From an uncultured Bacteroidaceae bacterium (GTDB lineage: Bacteria > Bacteroidota > Bacteroidia > Bacteroidales > Bacteroidaceae): a DNA stretch of 64,000 nt. The notes under the pieces are model-generated. The model did no database searches. It had not been told where the DNA came from and saw only the letters and a list, made by a program, of their open reading frames with translations. Shown one piece after another: positions 39,203 to 47,673 of this stretch; within the stretch, counting starts at the first letter, position 1; each line of letters opens with the position of its first letter. The position numbers were made by a program, and so were the translations under genes. The stretch covers positions 1 to 64,000 of the forward strand of contig CAJOLC010000019.1 in assembly GCA_905235305.1 (NCBI GenBank), in the 5' to 3' direction.

Positions 39203-39667
39203 ATGAGAAGAATCATACTTACATTCAGCCTTTTGCTTGTCGGAATCATCATGATGGCACAGCGGCCCCAGCGAGGCAAGTTCAACCCGCAGGAGTTCAA
39301 GACAAGGCTTGAAAGCTATGTTACTCAAGAGGCAGGCTTCAATCAAAGCGAAGCCCAAGCCTTCTACCCCATCTATTTCGAGATGAAGAGCAAGCAACGC
39401 AACCTGAATCATCAGATTTTCCAACTCAAGAGGAATGCCCCCTCAGCCGAGGCTAACGACCAGGACTTTGCCATCGTAATCCAGAAGATAAAAGACCTCG
39501 GCGTGGAAATTGCACAGTTGGAAGTCACCTATTACAAGAAGATGTGTAAGGTCGTTTCACCCGCAAAAGTTTACAAGGCAATGTGTGCTGAGGACAAATT
39601 CCACAGGGAAATGCTCGAGAACTTTGACGGAGGAAGGAACCGCCAGCAAGGACACAGACCCAGATAA
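39203..39667 (+). CDS. Periplasmic Spy/CpxP-like helical protein
   Basis: 154 aa from the ATG at 39203 (a GTG two codons earlier opens the longer frame). A signal peptide ends at MMAQ (about residue 19). The mature part is helical and charged, with features reminiscent of Spy/LTXXQ-type proteins (FNPQEFKTRLESYVTQEAGF and FYPIYFEMKSKQRNLNHQIF). Such proteins act as periplasmic stress sensors or chaperones. Its place at the end of a sigma/anti-sigma operon suggests a sensing or response role. A strong terminator follows at 39710-39753. Confidence 0.6.
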   Translation: MRRIILTFSLLLVGIIMMAQRPQRGKFNPQEFKTRLESYVTQEAGFNQSEAQAFYPIYFEMKSKQRNLNHQIFQLKRNAPSAEANDQDFAIVIQKIKDLGVEIAQLEVTYYKKMCKVVSPAKVYKAMCAEDKFHREMLENFDGGRNRQQGHRPR

Positions 39668-39709
39668 CCCGAAACAATAACAGGCTTTAAGGTAAAAGAA
39701 GTTTCGTGG

Positions 39710-39753
39710 GAAGAGTAGAAAAGTCGACAGATGACTTCTACTCTTCTTTTTTT
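39710..39753. terminator. Intrinsic terminator overlapping the end of mazG
   Basis: GAAGAGTAGAA(AA)GTC pairs with GACTTCTACTCTTC and is followed by seven T on the plus strand. It ends the sigma/Spy-like operon and overlaps the last codons of the convergent mazG gene (stop at 39738-39740). Confidence 0.88.
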
Positions 39754-40523
39754 GCCTCGTTCCAAAGCTCATCCATCTGGGCAAGTGTCATGTCCTTCAG
39801 TTGCAAACCAAGTTCCTTAGCCTTCTGCTCCACATAATTAAAACGGCTGATGAACTTCTGGTTCGTATGTTCCAGGGCATTGTCGGGATTGATGTGGTAG
39901 AGACGAGCCGCATTGATGAGACTGAAGAGGAAGTCACCATACTCGGCCGTCTGCCTCTCCTTGTTGTCCTCCCTCATGAGTTCCGCCTCCAGTTCGCCAA
40001 GCTCTTCACGTACTTTCCCCCAAACATCTTCCCTTTTCTCCCAGTCGAAACCAACGGCGCGGGCTTTGTCCTGAATCCGATAAGCCTTGATGAGCGAAGG
40101 CAACGAGCTGGGGACACCGCCCAGGACAGTCTTGTTGCCATCCTTCTCCTTCTGCTTTATCTGCTCCCAAGCCATCACTACGTCGCCGGCTGTCTTTGCA
40201 ACGGCATCGCCATAGACATGAGGATGACGGAAGATAAGCTTGTCGCAAAGCTTGTTGCAGACATCGGCAATGTCGAACTGCCCCTTCTCGCTTCCTATCT
40301 TTGCATAGAATACAATGTGAAGCAGCACATCTCCCAGTTCCTTTTCAATGTTTGGGACATCGTCCTTGAGCAGAGCATCACATAGCTCAAATGTTTCCTC
40401 TATCGTATTCGGACGCAGGCTTTCATTCGTCTGCTTATGGTCCCATGGGCACTTCTCCCTCAGTTCATCCATCACATCGAGCAATCGCCCGAATGCTTTC
40501 AACTTATCTTCCTTTGTATGCAT
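39738..40523 (-). CDS. mazG: Nucleoside triphosphate pyrophosphohydrolase MazG
   Basis: 261 aa from the ATG at 40523 (MHTKEDKLKAFGRLLDVMDE); the open frame extends upstream past the promoter. Two MazG modules are present, the first with the metal-binding EETFELCDALLKDD and ELGDVLLHIVFYAKI, the second with EELGELEAELM and EYGDFLFSLINAARL. The enzyme hydrolyses NTPs and dNTPs to the monophosphates and removes non-canonical nucleotides. The last codons overlap the terminator of the convergent operon. Confidence 0.95.
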   Translation of the reverse strand: MHTKEDKLKAFGRLLDVMDELREKCPWDHKQTNESLRPNTIEETFELCDALLKDDVPNIEKELGDVLLHIVFYAKIGSEKGQFDIADVCNKLCDKLIFRHPHVYGDAVAKTAGDVVMAWEQIKQKEKDGNKTVLGGVPSSLPSLIKAYRIQDKARAVGFDWEKREDVWGKVREELGELEAELMREDNKERQTAEYGDFLFSLINAARLYHINPDNALEHTNQKFISRFNYVEQKAKELGLQLKDMTLAQMDELWNEAKKEE

Positions 40524-40544
40524 ATCTATACTTCTATTTCTGCA

Positions 40545-40552
40545 CAAAGTTA
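40545..40552 (-). promoter_or_regulatory. -7 element of mazG
   Basis: TAACTTTG on the minus strand, 22 bases before the mazG ATG at 40523. Supports the start chosen. Confidence 0.7.
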
Positions 40553-40736
40553 CACCTTTTTGTGCAAAAAGCCCTTTTAATCGAGGCTTTTCGTTGCACA
40601 AACAGCAAAAAAGTGAAGAAAAACTTGCAAGAGTGAGGAAAAACTCAGTACTTTGCGTCGTCAAAACATTAAAAAACACACTTAAAACCTATTGCCTATC
40701 GACAGACATTACTCCTAAACCAAAGTTTGAGACGTA

Positions 40737-41327
40737 ATGAACAACTTATCTGCAATGACCGACCATGAGTTGGCCAGATTGTACGAAGAAGGTAACGACA
40801 GTGCATTTGATGTTTTGCTCGCCCGGCATCAGGCGTATATCTATTCCTATATCCTCTTTTTGGTGAAAGACAGCGATGTGGCGAACGACTTCTTCCAAGA
40901 CACGTTCCAGCGCGCCATTATAGCCATCCGCAACCACAAATATCAGACAAACGGCAAGTTCAGTGCGTGGTTAACGCGTATTGCACACAACCTGATCCTC
41001 GATCAGGGACGCAAGAGCGAGACCACACAGACTGTTCGTGAAGATCAAGTAGCGCCAAGAATACTCAACAGCATGCGGCTGAGCGAAGCTACTCGAGAGG
41101 ATGAGATGATAGACAGTCAGACGCGAGATCACATCCGTCATCTGCTCGACTACCTTCCCGAGCCGCAAAGGGAAGTTGTCATCATGCGTTTCTATGAAGA
41201 CCTCAGCTTCAAGGAGATTGCACAGCTGACTGGTGTCAGCATCAATACAGCCCTTGGCCGCATGCACTACGCACTCATCAACCTGCGCAAGCTCATCGGA
41301 AACCGGCAGTTCAGCCTTGTAGGCTAA
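40737..41327 (+). CDS. ECF RNA polymerase sigma factor (second of three)
   Basis: 196 aa. Region 2 is at about 20-95 (DVLLARHQAYIYSYILFLVK, then NDFFQDTFQRAI) and region 4 at about 130-190 (LDYLPEPQREVVIMRFYEDL and TGVSINTALGRMHYALINLRKL). Unlike the first and third sigma genes of this stretch, no anti-sigma-like gene follows; a 22-bp array and a third sigma gene come next. Bacteroidota often have orphan ECF factors of this type controlling growth-rate or stress genes. A good promoter is not clear; TACTTTG about 85 bases upstream is one base short of the consensus spacing. Confidence 0.93.
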   Translation: MNNLSAMTDHELARLYEEGNDSAFDVLLARHQAYIYSYILFLVKDSDVANDFFQDTFQRAIIAIRNHKYQTNGKFSAWLTRIAHNLILDQGRKSETTQTVREDQVAPRILNSMRLSEATREDEMIDSQTRDHIRHLLDYLPEPQREVVIMRFYEDLSFKEIAQLTGVSINTALGRMHYALINLRKLIGNRQFSLVG

Positions 41328-41635
41328 ACAGACAATACACTCGTTAAACAAACACCACAGACGTGTCACCTCGAAAGAAGTGGCACGTTTAATTTATAAA
41401 CTTAACACGTCGAATTTGAAAAGATAACACGTTAACTTTGCCAACATGACACGTTAACTTTCTAAGATAGGTACAGGTATTCTGCAAAACAGCTTAAGCT
41501 AGTTGGGCAAATAGGTTAACCTTGTTAAACAAAAAGCAAAACCTGTTTATACATTTTCGCGAAAAGTGGTAATAAAATTGTAGAGAGAACGAGTACGAAT
41601 TGAAGATTGAAGATTGAAATTTGAAAGCTAAAGAA
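41328..41635. other. Intergenic region between two sigma factor genes
   Basis: 308 bases, largely filled by a 22-bp array (41361-41470) with possible weaker units continuing to about 41536. The last 40 bases contain TTGAAGATTGAAGATTGAAA simple repeats just before the start of the third sigma gene. No gene is seen. Confidence 0.65.
41361..41470. repeat. 22-bp phased array (ACACGTTAAC type)
   Basis: Units start at 41361, 41383, 41405, 41427 and 41449, each beginning ACGTGT, GCACGT or ACACGT; the last two share ACACGTTAACTTT. The following bases (GTACAGGTATT at 41471) also occur at 35375 in the 35-kb array, showing that the arrays share more than the period. Confidence 0.85.
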
Positions 41636-42220
41636 ATGGGCATTCAGCAGGCAAACATAGACGACTCTGCGCTTATCAAGGGTATCTTGGATGGGCAGAC
41701 TGAGTTGTTCCGACTGCTTGCTGAACGATATGCAGAACGCCTACTGAGGATGGTTAGACGGCTTGTCCCCTCGAAAGAAGATGCTGAAGAGGTGACGCAG
41801 GATGCTCTGCTGGAAGCATACAGGAGCCTTTCACGTTTCGACAGGAAGCAGTCGAGCCTACAAACCTGGTTGATGCGAATCGCCTATCACATGGCACTGA
41901 AGCACTACAGACAAAGCAAAAAGTCCGTCCATATCGCAGATGCTAAGCAAGAATGGCTCAACAACATGACCGACGACGAAGCCGACGAAATCCTTTCCGA
42001 CACTTCAACAGACCGACTCTCTTTACTCGAACAAGCCATAGAACAGCTGAAGTCAGACGACAAAATGCTGCTCAGCTTCTACTACTACGATGACTACTCA
42101 ATAAAAGAAATCTCCCAAATAACCGCTCACGACGGAGGTTATCTCCGCTCTCGGCTGCAATGGATAAGGAAGAAACTAGCCGTAACCATCAAAGCACTTG
42201 AGAAGAATGAAAAACGATAA
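41636..42220 (+). CDS. ECF RNA polymerase sigma factor (third of three)
   Basis: 194 aa from the ATG at 41636; a TTG five codons upstream extends the frame but is an unlikely start. Region 2 is at about 20-90 (RYAERLLRMVRRLVPSKEDA, then EEVTQDALLEAY) and region 4 at about 130-185 (IEQLKSDDKMLLSFYYYDDY and an unusual HDGGYLRSRLQWIRKKLA recognition helix). The anti-sigma-like gene starts 14 bases before its stop, so the two are translationally coupled. Confidence 0.92.
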   Translation: MGIQQANIDDSALIKGILDGQTELFRLLAERYAERLLRMVRRLVPSKEDAEEVTQDALLEAYRSLSRFDRKQSSLQTWLMRIAYHMALKHYRQSKKSVHIADAKQEWLNNMTDDEADEILSDTSTDRLSLLEQAIEQLKSDDKMLLSFYYYDDYSIKEISQITAHDGGYLRSRLQWIRKKLAVTIKALEKNEKR

Positions 42221-42605
42221 CAAACATAAAGACGAAGCCTTGCGTACTGTGATTGAAGGCAAGATGAGGACTTCCGAAGAATCAAGGCTTTCTGGCGATT
42301 TCGTCGAACGCTTGATGCAAAGGATTGAGGCAGAGGAAAAGGCTGCTGAGAGGCTGCCGGCAAACACCTGGCTGAGGGTCGTCAGCAGGGTCTCTGCCGT
42401 GGCTGCCGTCCTGCTTGTCGCTTACTTCATTACGCTCCATCTACCCTCCTCGCAAAAAACGGAACAGACCTATACATATTATAATATGGCATCCCTGCCC
42501 AAGAGTAGCACCCTCGAGCAAGTGTACACAAGCCACCGCGGGCAGAAGAATAGCAATCAACTCAGTTACACACAATTCAAACGCATGATTTATGAACACA
42601 AGTAA
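42207..42605 (+). CDS. Putative anti-sigma factor, single membrane helix
   Basis: 132 aa from the ATG at 42207. A cytoplasmic N-terminal part (about 1-50, with SGDFVERLMQRIEAEEKAAE) is followed by one membrane helix (about 58-78, VVSRVSAVAAVLLVAYFITL) and a short periplasmic tail. It overlaps the third sigma gene by 14 bases and the following lipoprotein gene by 14 bases, which strongly suggests that the three products act together. No named anti-sigma domain is recognised; the assignment rests on topology and context. Confidence 0.62.
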   Translation: MKNDNKHKDEALRTVIEGKMRTSEESRLSGDFVERLMQRIEAEEKAAERLPANTWLRVVSRVSAVAAVLLVAYFITLHLPSSQKTEQTYTYYNMASLPKSSTLEQVYTSHRGQKNSNQLSYTQFKRMIYEHK

Positions 42606-43686
42606 GTTCTTCGGAATAGCCCTCATGGGCACACTCCTACTTTCATCCTGCTATCAGCCGGACGTCGTGATGCACACAAACATCAGCGACGACTCCTGGA
42701 CGCCCTGCAAGCGCGAGATAACCTATAGCAACGTGATGCCTCGGCAGATGCGCGATTCCCTCTGGGGAGAAACAAGCATCGGCTGGTCGCACCCTTTGCC
42801 GGAATGCCTCAACGTAGATGCCTTCATGAGCACACACACGGAAATTGGCAAGGATGACACTGTCAGCACAACATTCTGGTCGATATGGGGGTCGGCAGAA
42901 GAAATGAGTGAACAGATACCTCTGCAGCTGAACGGCACCCGCCTACGCTCGAAAGCCAGTCTCAAGAAACAGTTCCGATGGTTCCACACAAACTACATCT
43001 TCACCGAAACCTTCTTCTGCGTGGGCGACACATTCAAGCTTGCCGACACACTTTATGCCGACAAAGCCCTCATAAGCTACTGGTTTACGGGAGAGCCGAA
43101 CCTCGTGAAAGGACTCAGCGGTGCAGAAGCATCGCAGAAACTAAGCGAGATAGAACCGGCCATCAACCGTTGGCTGAACGACAATCTGCTCGCCGTCGGC
43201 TTCGACTATATCGTGAACCACTACGAATCTATCCCTTCTCCACCAGTTAGCAAGGAACGCTTCGTCGAGCTTCACGACTCGCTTGTACAGTTCATCATTG
43301 CAGCAGGCGACGACCTGCTGAGCTTTAAGCCCGAGGATAAACTCCACGCCTTCTTCCACTCCGATGCATACGACATCTTCTTCAATGACGAGACAACTCT
43401 GGGCAAGGGACTGACTGGTGAACTTGAGAACAAGCTAAACATCTTTTGGTTCAACGTGCCCTACACCCTCACGATGCCAGGAACTGTCATAGATGCAGGC
43501 AATGGCTCCCTCCAAGCTGACGGTTCAATCCTCTATTCCTTCACAGGAGAAAGACTCATTCCGAAAGACTACACCATAACAGCCACTTCAAGAGTCACAA
43601 ACATCTGGGCATACATCGTCAGTCTCTTCATCATCCTTATTGCCCCCGGAAGCATGCTTTACCGACAGAAGCGAAAAATGTCGTAG
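42592..43686 (+). CDS. Lipoprotein of unknown function with C-terminal membrane helix
   Basis: 364 aa. The signal ends in a lipobox (LLLSSC, Cys20). The mature region (about 21-330) is soluble, rich in aromatic residues and matches no family I recognise. A membrane helix at about 335-355 (IWAYIVSLFIILIAPGSMLY) ends in a positively charged tail, so the protein may be anchored at both ends in the inner membrane. It overlaps the anti-sigma gene by 14 bases, which points to a sensor or output of that sigma system. Confidence 0.6.
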   Translation: MNTSKFFGIALMGTLLLSSCYQPDVVMHTNISDDSWTPCKREITYSNVMPRQMRDSLWGETSIGWSHPLPECLNVDAFMSTHTEIGKDDTVSTTFWSIWGSAEEMSEQIPLQLNGTRLRSKASLKKQFRWFHTNYIFTETFFCVGDTFKLADTLYADKALISYWFTGEPNLVKGLSGAEASQKLSEIEPAINRWLNDNLLAVGFDYIVNHYESIPSPPVSKERFVELHDSLVQFIIAAGDDLLSFKPEDKLHAFFHSDAYDIFFNDETTLGKGLTGELENKLNIFWFNVPYTLTMPGTVIDAGNGSLQADGSILYSFTGERLIPKDYTITATSRVTNIWAYIVSLFIILIAPGSMLYRQKRKMS

Positions 43687-43702
43687 TTTTTTCACAAGAT
43701 TA

Positions 43703-43733
43703 TATCTTTGTATTGTATAATTTTATATCTTTG
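43703..43733 (+). promoter_or_regulatory. Tandem -7 boxes upstream of GDPD gene
   Basis: TATATCTTTG occurs twice, with TATCTTTG at 43703-43710 and 43726-43733. The second is 18 bases before the ATG at 43752. The TTTG of the first box lies 15 bases before the second, shorter than usual, so the two boxes may be alternative starts. Confidence 0.6.
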
Positions 43734-43751
43734 CATCAGAATAACTCCATA

Positions 43752-44567
43752 ATGATGCAAAGATATTTTATTTCATTATTTCTAAGTCTATCCTCACTCG
43801 TCTGCCTGGCTCAGCCACATGTTGCAGCCCATCGCGGATACTGGAAGACTGAGGGAAGCGCACAGAACTCTATTGCATCTCTGAAGAAAGCAGCAGAGAT
43901 AGGCTGCTGGGGCAGCGAGTTTGACGTGTGGCTGACTGCCGACGGCATACCCGTAGTGTATCATGACAGCACGATAGATGGCATTCGCATTGAGGATACA
44001 ACCTATGCCACACTGATGAACCATCGGTTGCAGAATGGGGAGTTCCTCCCTACCCTTCAGCAATATCTGCAGGAAGCCAAACTTCACCCAAACTGTCGTC
44101 TTATTTTTGAGATAAAGCCTCATCGGGGTGAGAAGCGCGACGGTATGATTGCCGAGCTGTCTGTTGAGCTAGTAAATATGCTTGGACTTGCCGACAGAAC
44201 CGACTATATTTCGTTCAGCAAGCATGTCTGCAAGAAGGTTCACGAACTGGCACCTGAGGCTAAGGTCGCATACCTGAACGGCGAACTCTCGCCCAAGGAA
44301 ATCAAGGAGCTGGGGTGGACAGGCATTGACTACAACACAAAAATCTTTGAAAAGAATCCAGATTGGGCGCTGGAAGCCAAGAAACTTGGACTTGAAGTCA
44401 ACGTGTGGACTGTAGATGGCGATGACGCACTCAAGCGTTTTGCCAAGATGCCTGGCATTGACATCATCACTACAAATGAGCCGCAAGTGCTCATGAACAT
44501 AACCCGGGAAATGAATACATTCACCGACTGTCAGCAAAAGATTGAAGATAAATATAGAATTCATTAG
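43752..44567 (+). CDS. Glycerophosphodiester phosphodiesterase
   Basis: 271 aa from the ATG at 43752; the longer frame starts at TTG 43713, upstream of the promoter. A signal peptide (MMQRYFISLFLSLSSLVCLA) is followed by a GDPD TIM-barrel with AHRGYWKTEGSAQNSIAS, GSEFDVWLTADG and VVYHDSTIDG, which hold the catalytic histidines and metal-binding acids. It should act in the periplasm, splitting glycerophosphodiesters to glycerol-3-phosphate and an alcohol. The start of an AraC-type regulator lies 2 bases after its stop. Confidence 0.92.
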   Translation: MMQRYFISLFLSLSSLVCLAQPHVAAHRGYWKTEGSAQNSIASLKKAAEIGCWGSEFDVWLTADGIPVVYHDSTIDGIRIEDTTYATLMNHRLQNGEFLPTLQQYLQEAKLHPNCRLIFEIKPHRGEKRDGMIAELSVELVNMLGLADRTDYISFSKHVCKKVHELAPEAKVAYLNGELSPKEIKELGWTGIDYNTKIFEKNPDWALEAKKLGLEVNVWTVDGDDALKRFAKMPGIDIITTNEPQVLMNITREMNTFTDCQQKIEDKYRIH

Positions 44568-44569
44568 AT

Positions 44570-45103
44570 ATGGCTAAGTACAACATCACGGAAAAATCCG
44601 AGAAAGTAAAGAAGGCTTTGTACAGAAACGCTATCACACCTGCCTTCGTTGAAGAGGTAGCAAGGAAAATCATCATGAGGCTGATGGTCGAACAGAAGTA
44701 TCGTGACCCCAGTTACTCTGCAAGACATTTGTCGAAAGACATTAATGTCAACATGCGCCACATCAGTGCAATTGTCAATCTACGTTTCCAGCAGAACTAC
44801 TCAGGCCTTGTAGCTGAGATGCGCATATGCGAGGCAAAATACATGCTGCAAGACAGGAGTTTCGACAATATGACCGTAGAAGACATTGCAATTAAAGTGG
44901 GGTTCACGACTCGGCAAAGCTTCTATGCCACATTCTACAAGCTGTGTGGCATAACACCTAAGGAATATAGAGTTGCTAATGGCTTCATACCCAAAGCAGA
45001 ACTCCCCCCTGTGCCTAAACCAAAGAAAAAAAAGACCAAGAAGGCAGCAGCAAAAAGAAGTAAGAGAATAGCCTCGCCGAATAATCCCGCCACTAAGAAT
45101 TGA
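44570..45103 (+). CDS. AraC-family helix-turn-helix transcription regulator
   Basis: 177 aa. The AraC-type DNA-binding domain lies at about 35-140, with two helix-turn-helix units (YSARHLSKDINVNMRHISAI, then VEDIAIKVGFTTRQSFYATF, then YKLCGITPKEYR). There is no large N-terminal effector domain. The Lys/Pro-rich C-terminal tail (KPKKKKTKKAAAKRSKRIAS) may strengthen non-specific DNA binding. It starts 2 bases after the GDPD gene, and its stop overlaps the start of the peptidase gene (TGATG), so it is coupled to both. Confidence 0.85.
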   Translation: MAKYNITEKSEKVKKALYRNAITPAFVEEVARKIIMRLMVEQKYRDPSYSARHLSKDINVNMRHISAIVNLRFQQNYSGLVAEMRICEAKYMLQDRSFDNMTVEDIAIKVGFTTRQSFYATFYKLCGITPKEYRVANGFIPKAELPPVPKPKKKKTKKAAAKRSKRIASPNNPATKN

Positions 45104-47057
45104 TGCTTTCAATGACTAACTCCCCGATTTCTGTAACCAGCGAACGCTTTGCCGACCTGCAGCTATTACGATATGAAGTGCCTGGCTTTGAGACTTTGCC
45201 GCTCCGTCAGAAACTATTTGTATATTATCTTTCCGAGGCAGCATTGCTTGGAAGAGACATTCTATGGGATCAGAATTGCCGATATGGACTTCAAATCCGC
45301 AAAGTTCTCGAAGCCATCTACACTTCCTATGACGGCCCTAAGGATTGCCCCGACTGGCTCGCCTTTGTCGTTTATCTGAAAAGAGTCTGGTTCTCGAACG
45401 GCATTCACCATCACTACAGCTGCCAGAAGTTCCAGCCTGGCTTCAGCAAAGACTGGTTCATGGAAAGGCTGAAAGGAACGGAAAGCTGACTGCTGATGGC
45501 AATCCTGGCAGCCCACCCTCTGTCGCCGACCTCATCTTCAATCCCGACCTAATGCCCAAGCGTGTCAATCATGCTGACGGCGAGGATTTGCTGCTCACCT
45601 CCTCATGTAACTACTATGCAGAAGGCATCACCCAGGCCGAAGCAGAAGCATTCTATGCCAAGGTCAAGAAAGGTGTCGACCCGAAGCGGCCTCCCATGAT
45701 CGGCATGAACAGCCGTTTGGAACGCTCCTCCGATGGCACTCTCTATGAGAATGTCTGGTATAGCAAGGGGCTTTATGGCAAAGCCATCGAGCGCATCTGC
45801 GAGATGCTTGGCAAAGCACGGCAGTATGCAGAGAACGACAAGCAGAAAAGCGTCATCGACAAACTCGTGGAATTCTATCAGACAGGGAACCTTGCAGCCT
45901 TTGATGAATACGCCATCCTATGGGTGAATGAAACAGAGAGCGAAGTCGATTTTACCAATGGCTTCACTGAAGTCTATGGCGACCCGCTTGGACTGAAAGC
46001 AAGCTGGGAGGGCTATGTCAACATTATCGACTACGGAGCAACACAAAGAGCCAAAGCCCTCAGCGACAACGCCGGATGGTTTGAAGAGAATTCTCCTGTA
46101 GATGAGCGCTTCAAGAAGAAGGAGTGCAAGGGTGTGAGTGCGAAAGTTATCAGTGCTGCCATGCTTGGAGGCGACCTCTATCCCAGCAGCGCTATCGGCA
46201 TAAACCTGCCCAACAGCGACTGGATCAGAGCTGAATATGGCAGCAAGAGTGTCACGATTGCCAACCTGACTCGTGCTTACAACCTGGCAGCAAAAGGCAG
46301 CGGAATGCACGAAGAGTTTGTCATCGATGAAGAAACAAGAGCAATCATAGACAGGTATGGCGATGTCTGCGACGATCTCCACACCGATCTTCATGAGTGT
46401 CTGGGGCACGGCAGCGGCAAGTTGCTGCCCGGGGTGGACGCTGATGCCCTCCGCTCATATGGCAGTACCATCGAGGAAGCAAGAGCCGACCTCTTTGGAT
46501 TATACTACATTGCCGACCATAAACTCGTGGAGTTAGGACTGACGCCAAGCGAAGAAGCATACAAATCGCAATACTACACTTACCTGATGAATGGCTTGTT
46601 GACACAAATGGTTCGCATTGAAGAAGGTCATCAGATTGAGGAAGCTCACATGCGTAACAGGGCACTCATCTCCCGCTGGACACTCGAGCATTATCCAGAA
46701 GCAGTACGAATCGCCCTAGTCGATGGCAAGCATTATGTCAAAATCCATGACTACAGTCTACTCCGAAAAGCCTTTGGCGAATTGCTTGCCGAGGTGCAAC
46801 GCATCAAGAGCGAAGGCGATTATGAAAAGGCAAGGCAGCTTGTTGAGGGGTATGGCATTAAGATTGACACAAAGTTACATCATGAAATACGCGAACGCTA
46901 CCAGAGACTCGACCTGGCACCCTATAAAGGATTTATAAATCCAACCTATGAACTCGTCCGTGATGACGATGGGAACATCACAGATGTCATCGTCAGATAC
47001 GGCGAAGAATACGATAAACAGATGTTGCGCTACAGCCATGACTACAGTACACTCTAG
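45103..47057 (+). pseudogene. Dipeptidyl-peptidase III (M49), frameshifted
   Basis: The first frame starts at 45103 and covers the N-terminal lobe to FSNGIHHHYSCQKFQPGF and FMERLKGTES, then stops at about 45489. The second frame resumes just before LTADGNPG and runs LIFNPDLMPKRVNHADGEDL to the end at 47057. Together they give about 650 aa of a zinc peptidase with the catalytic HECLGH and EEARADLFGLYYIAD motifs intact. A one-base deletion (or a -1 shift) near 45470-45485 explains the break. No canonical slippery heptamer is visible. There is no signal peptide, so it would be cytoplasmic. The start overlaps the AraC-type gene. Confidence 0.85.
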
Positions 47058-47622
47058 TTCAGGTCACGAAGTGAGCATTCCAGAATATGAAATCGACATA
47101 AAGAAAGAGCTGCGTGCAGGCATGAACGGCATTCTCTCTGCAAGGATGAGGGAGGCTGGCATGCCCTTCAAGCTCATCTACGGCGTTGAGTTGCCCAGGC
47201 TGCAAAGCATTGCCAGAGATTTCCCCACAGATGCCGGACTTGCAAATCATCTGTGGCAGCTGAACATTCGTGAGACAAGGCTTCTTGCCATCATGCTGAT
47301 GCCAGCAGAAGACTTCACCATTGAAATGTCAAGGAAATGGGCAGAGACAATAGTAACTGCCGAAGAAGCACAGGTCCTGGCTAGTGTGCTCCTCCCGAAG
47401 ACTGACGGGGCAAAGGAAATCTGCAAGATATGGCTCGAAGGAGGCAAACCCTTTCCCGCCATTAGCGCCTGTCTCTGCTTGCGGCATTTACTTGTAAAGG
47501 GAGAGGACTTGAGCGCCGAGGAACATATCTTCATTCAGTTCAAAGAGAAAGTGCACAAGCCAAATCTTCACCTTAGGAAAGCCATACAAGCACTTGAAGC
47601 AGCCTTCAAGGAACAAATTTGA
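47038..47622 (+). CDS. DNA alkylation repair (AlkD-like) protein
   Basis: 194 aa from the ATG at 47038, overlapping the end of the peptidase frame by 20 bases. The helical repeat pattern, with GVELPRLQSIARDFPTDAGL, WQLNIRETRLLAIMLMP and RKWAETIVTAEEAQVLASV, matches the HEAT-repeat AlkD-like family, whose best known member excises N3- and N7-alkylated bases. Some members lack glycosylase activity, and I cannot identify the catalytic residues with confidence. The upstream in-frame start at 46948 would lie deep within the peptidase gene and is rejected. Confidence 0.65.
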   Translation: MTTVHSSSGHEVSIPEYEIDIKKELRAGMNGILSARMREAGMPFKLIYGVELPRLQSIARDFPTDAGLANHLWQLNIRETRLLAIMLMPAEDFTIEMSRKWAETIVTAEEAQVLASVLLPKTDGAKEICKIWLEGGKPFPAISACLCLRHLLVKGEDLSAEEHIFIQFKEKVHKPNLHLRKAIQALEAAFKEQI

Positions 47623-47632
47623 ATATATTAAT

Positions 47633-47663
47633 TTTGTATTTCAAATAATTAGTCGTACCTTTG
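47633..47663 (+). promoter_or_regulatory. Promoter of the Fur-family gene
   Basis: TTTG at 47633-47636 and TACCTTTG at 47656-47663, 19 bases apart. The ATG at 47674 is 10 bases from the box, leaving only a very short mRNA leader. Confidence 0.85.
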
Positions 47664-47673
47664 CACTTTGGTT

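Noticed and set aside
45460..45490. Programmed -1 frameshift in dipeptidyl-peptidase III
   Set aside because: No X XXY YYZ slippery heptamer followed by a hairpin; a mutation or assembly error is simpler.
46948..47037. Longer N-terminus for the AlkD-like protein
   Set aside because: It would lie wholly inside the dipeptidyl-peptidase III frame, and the ATG at 47038 gives the normal family start.
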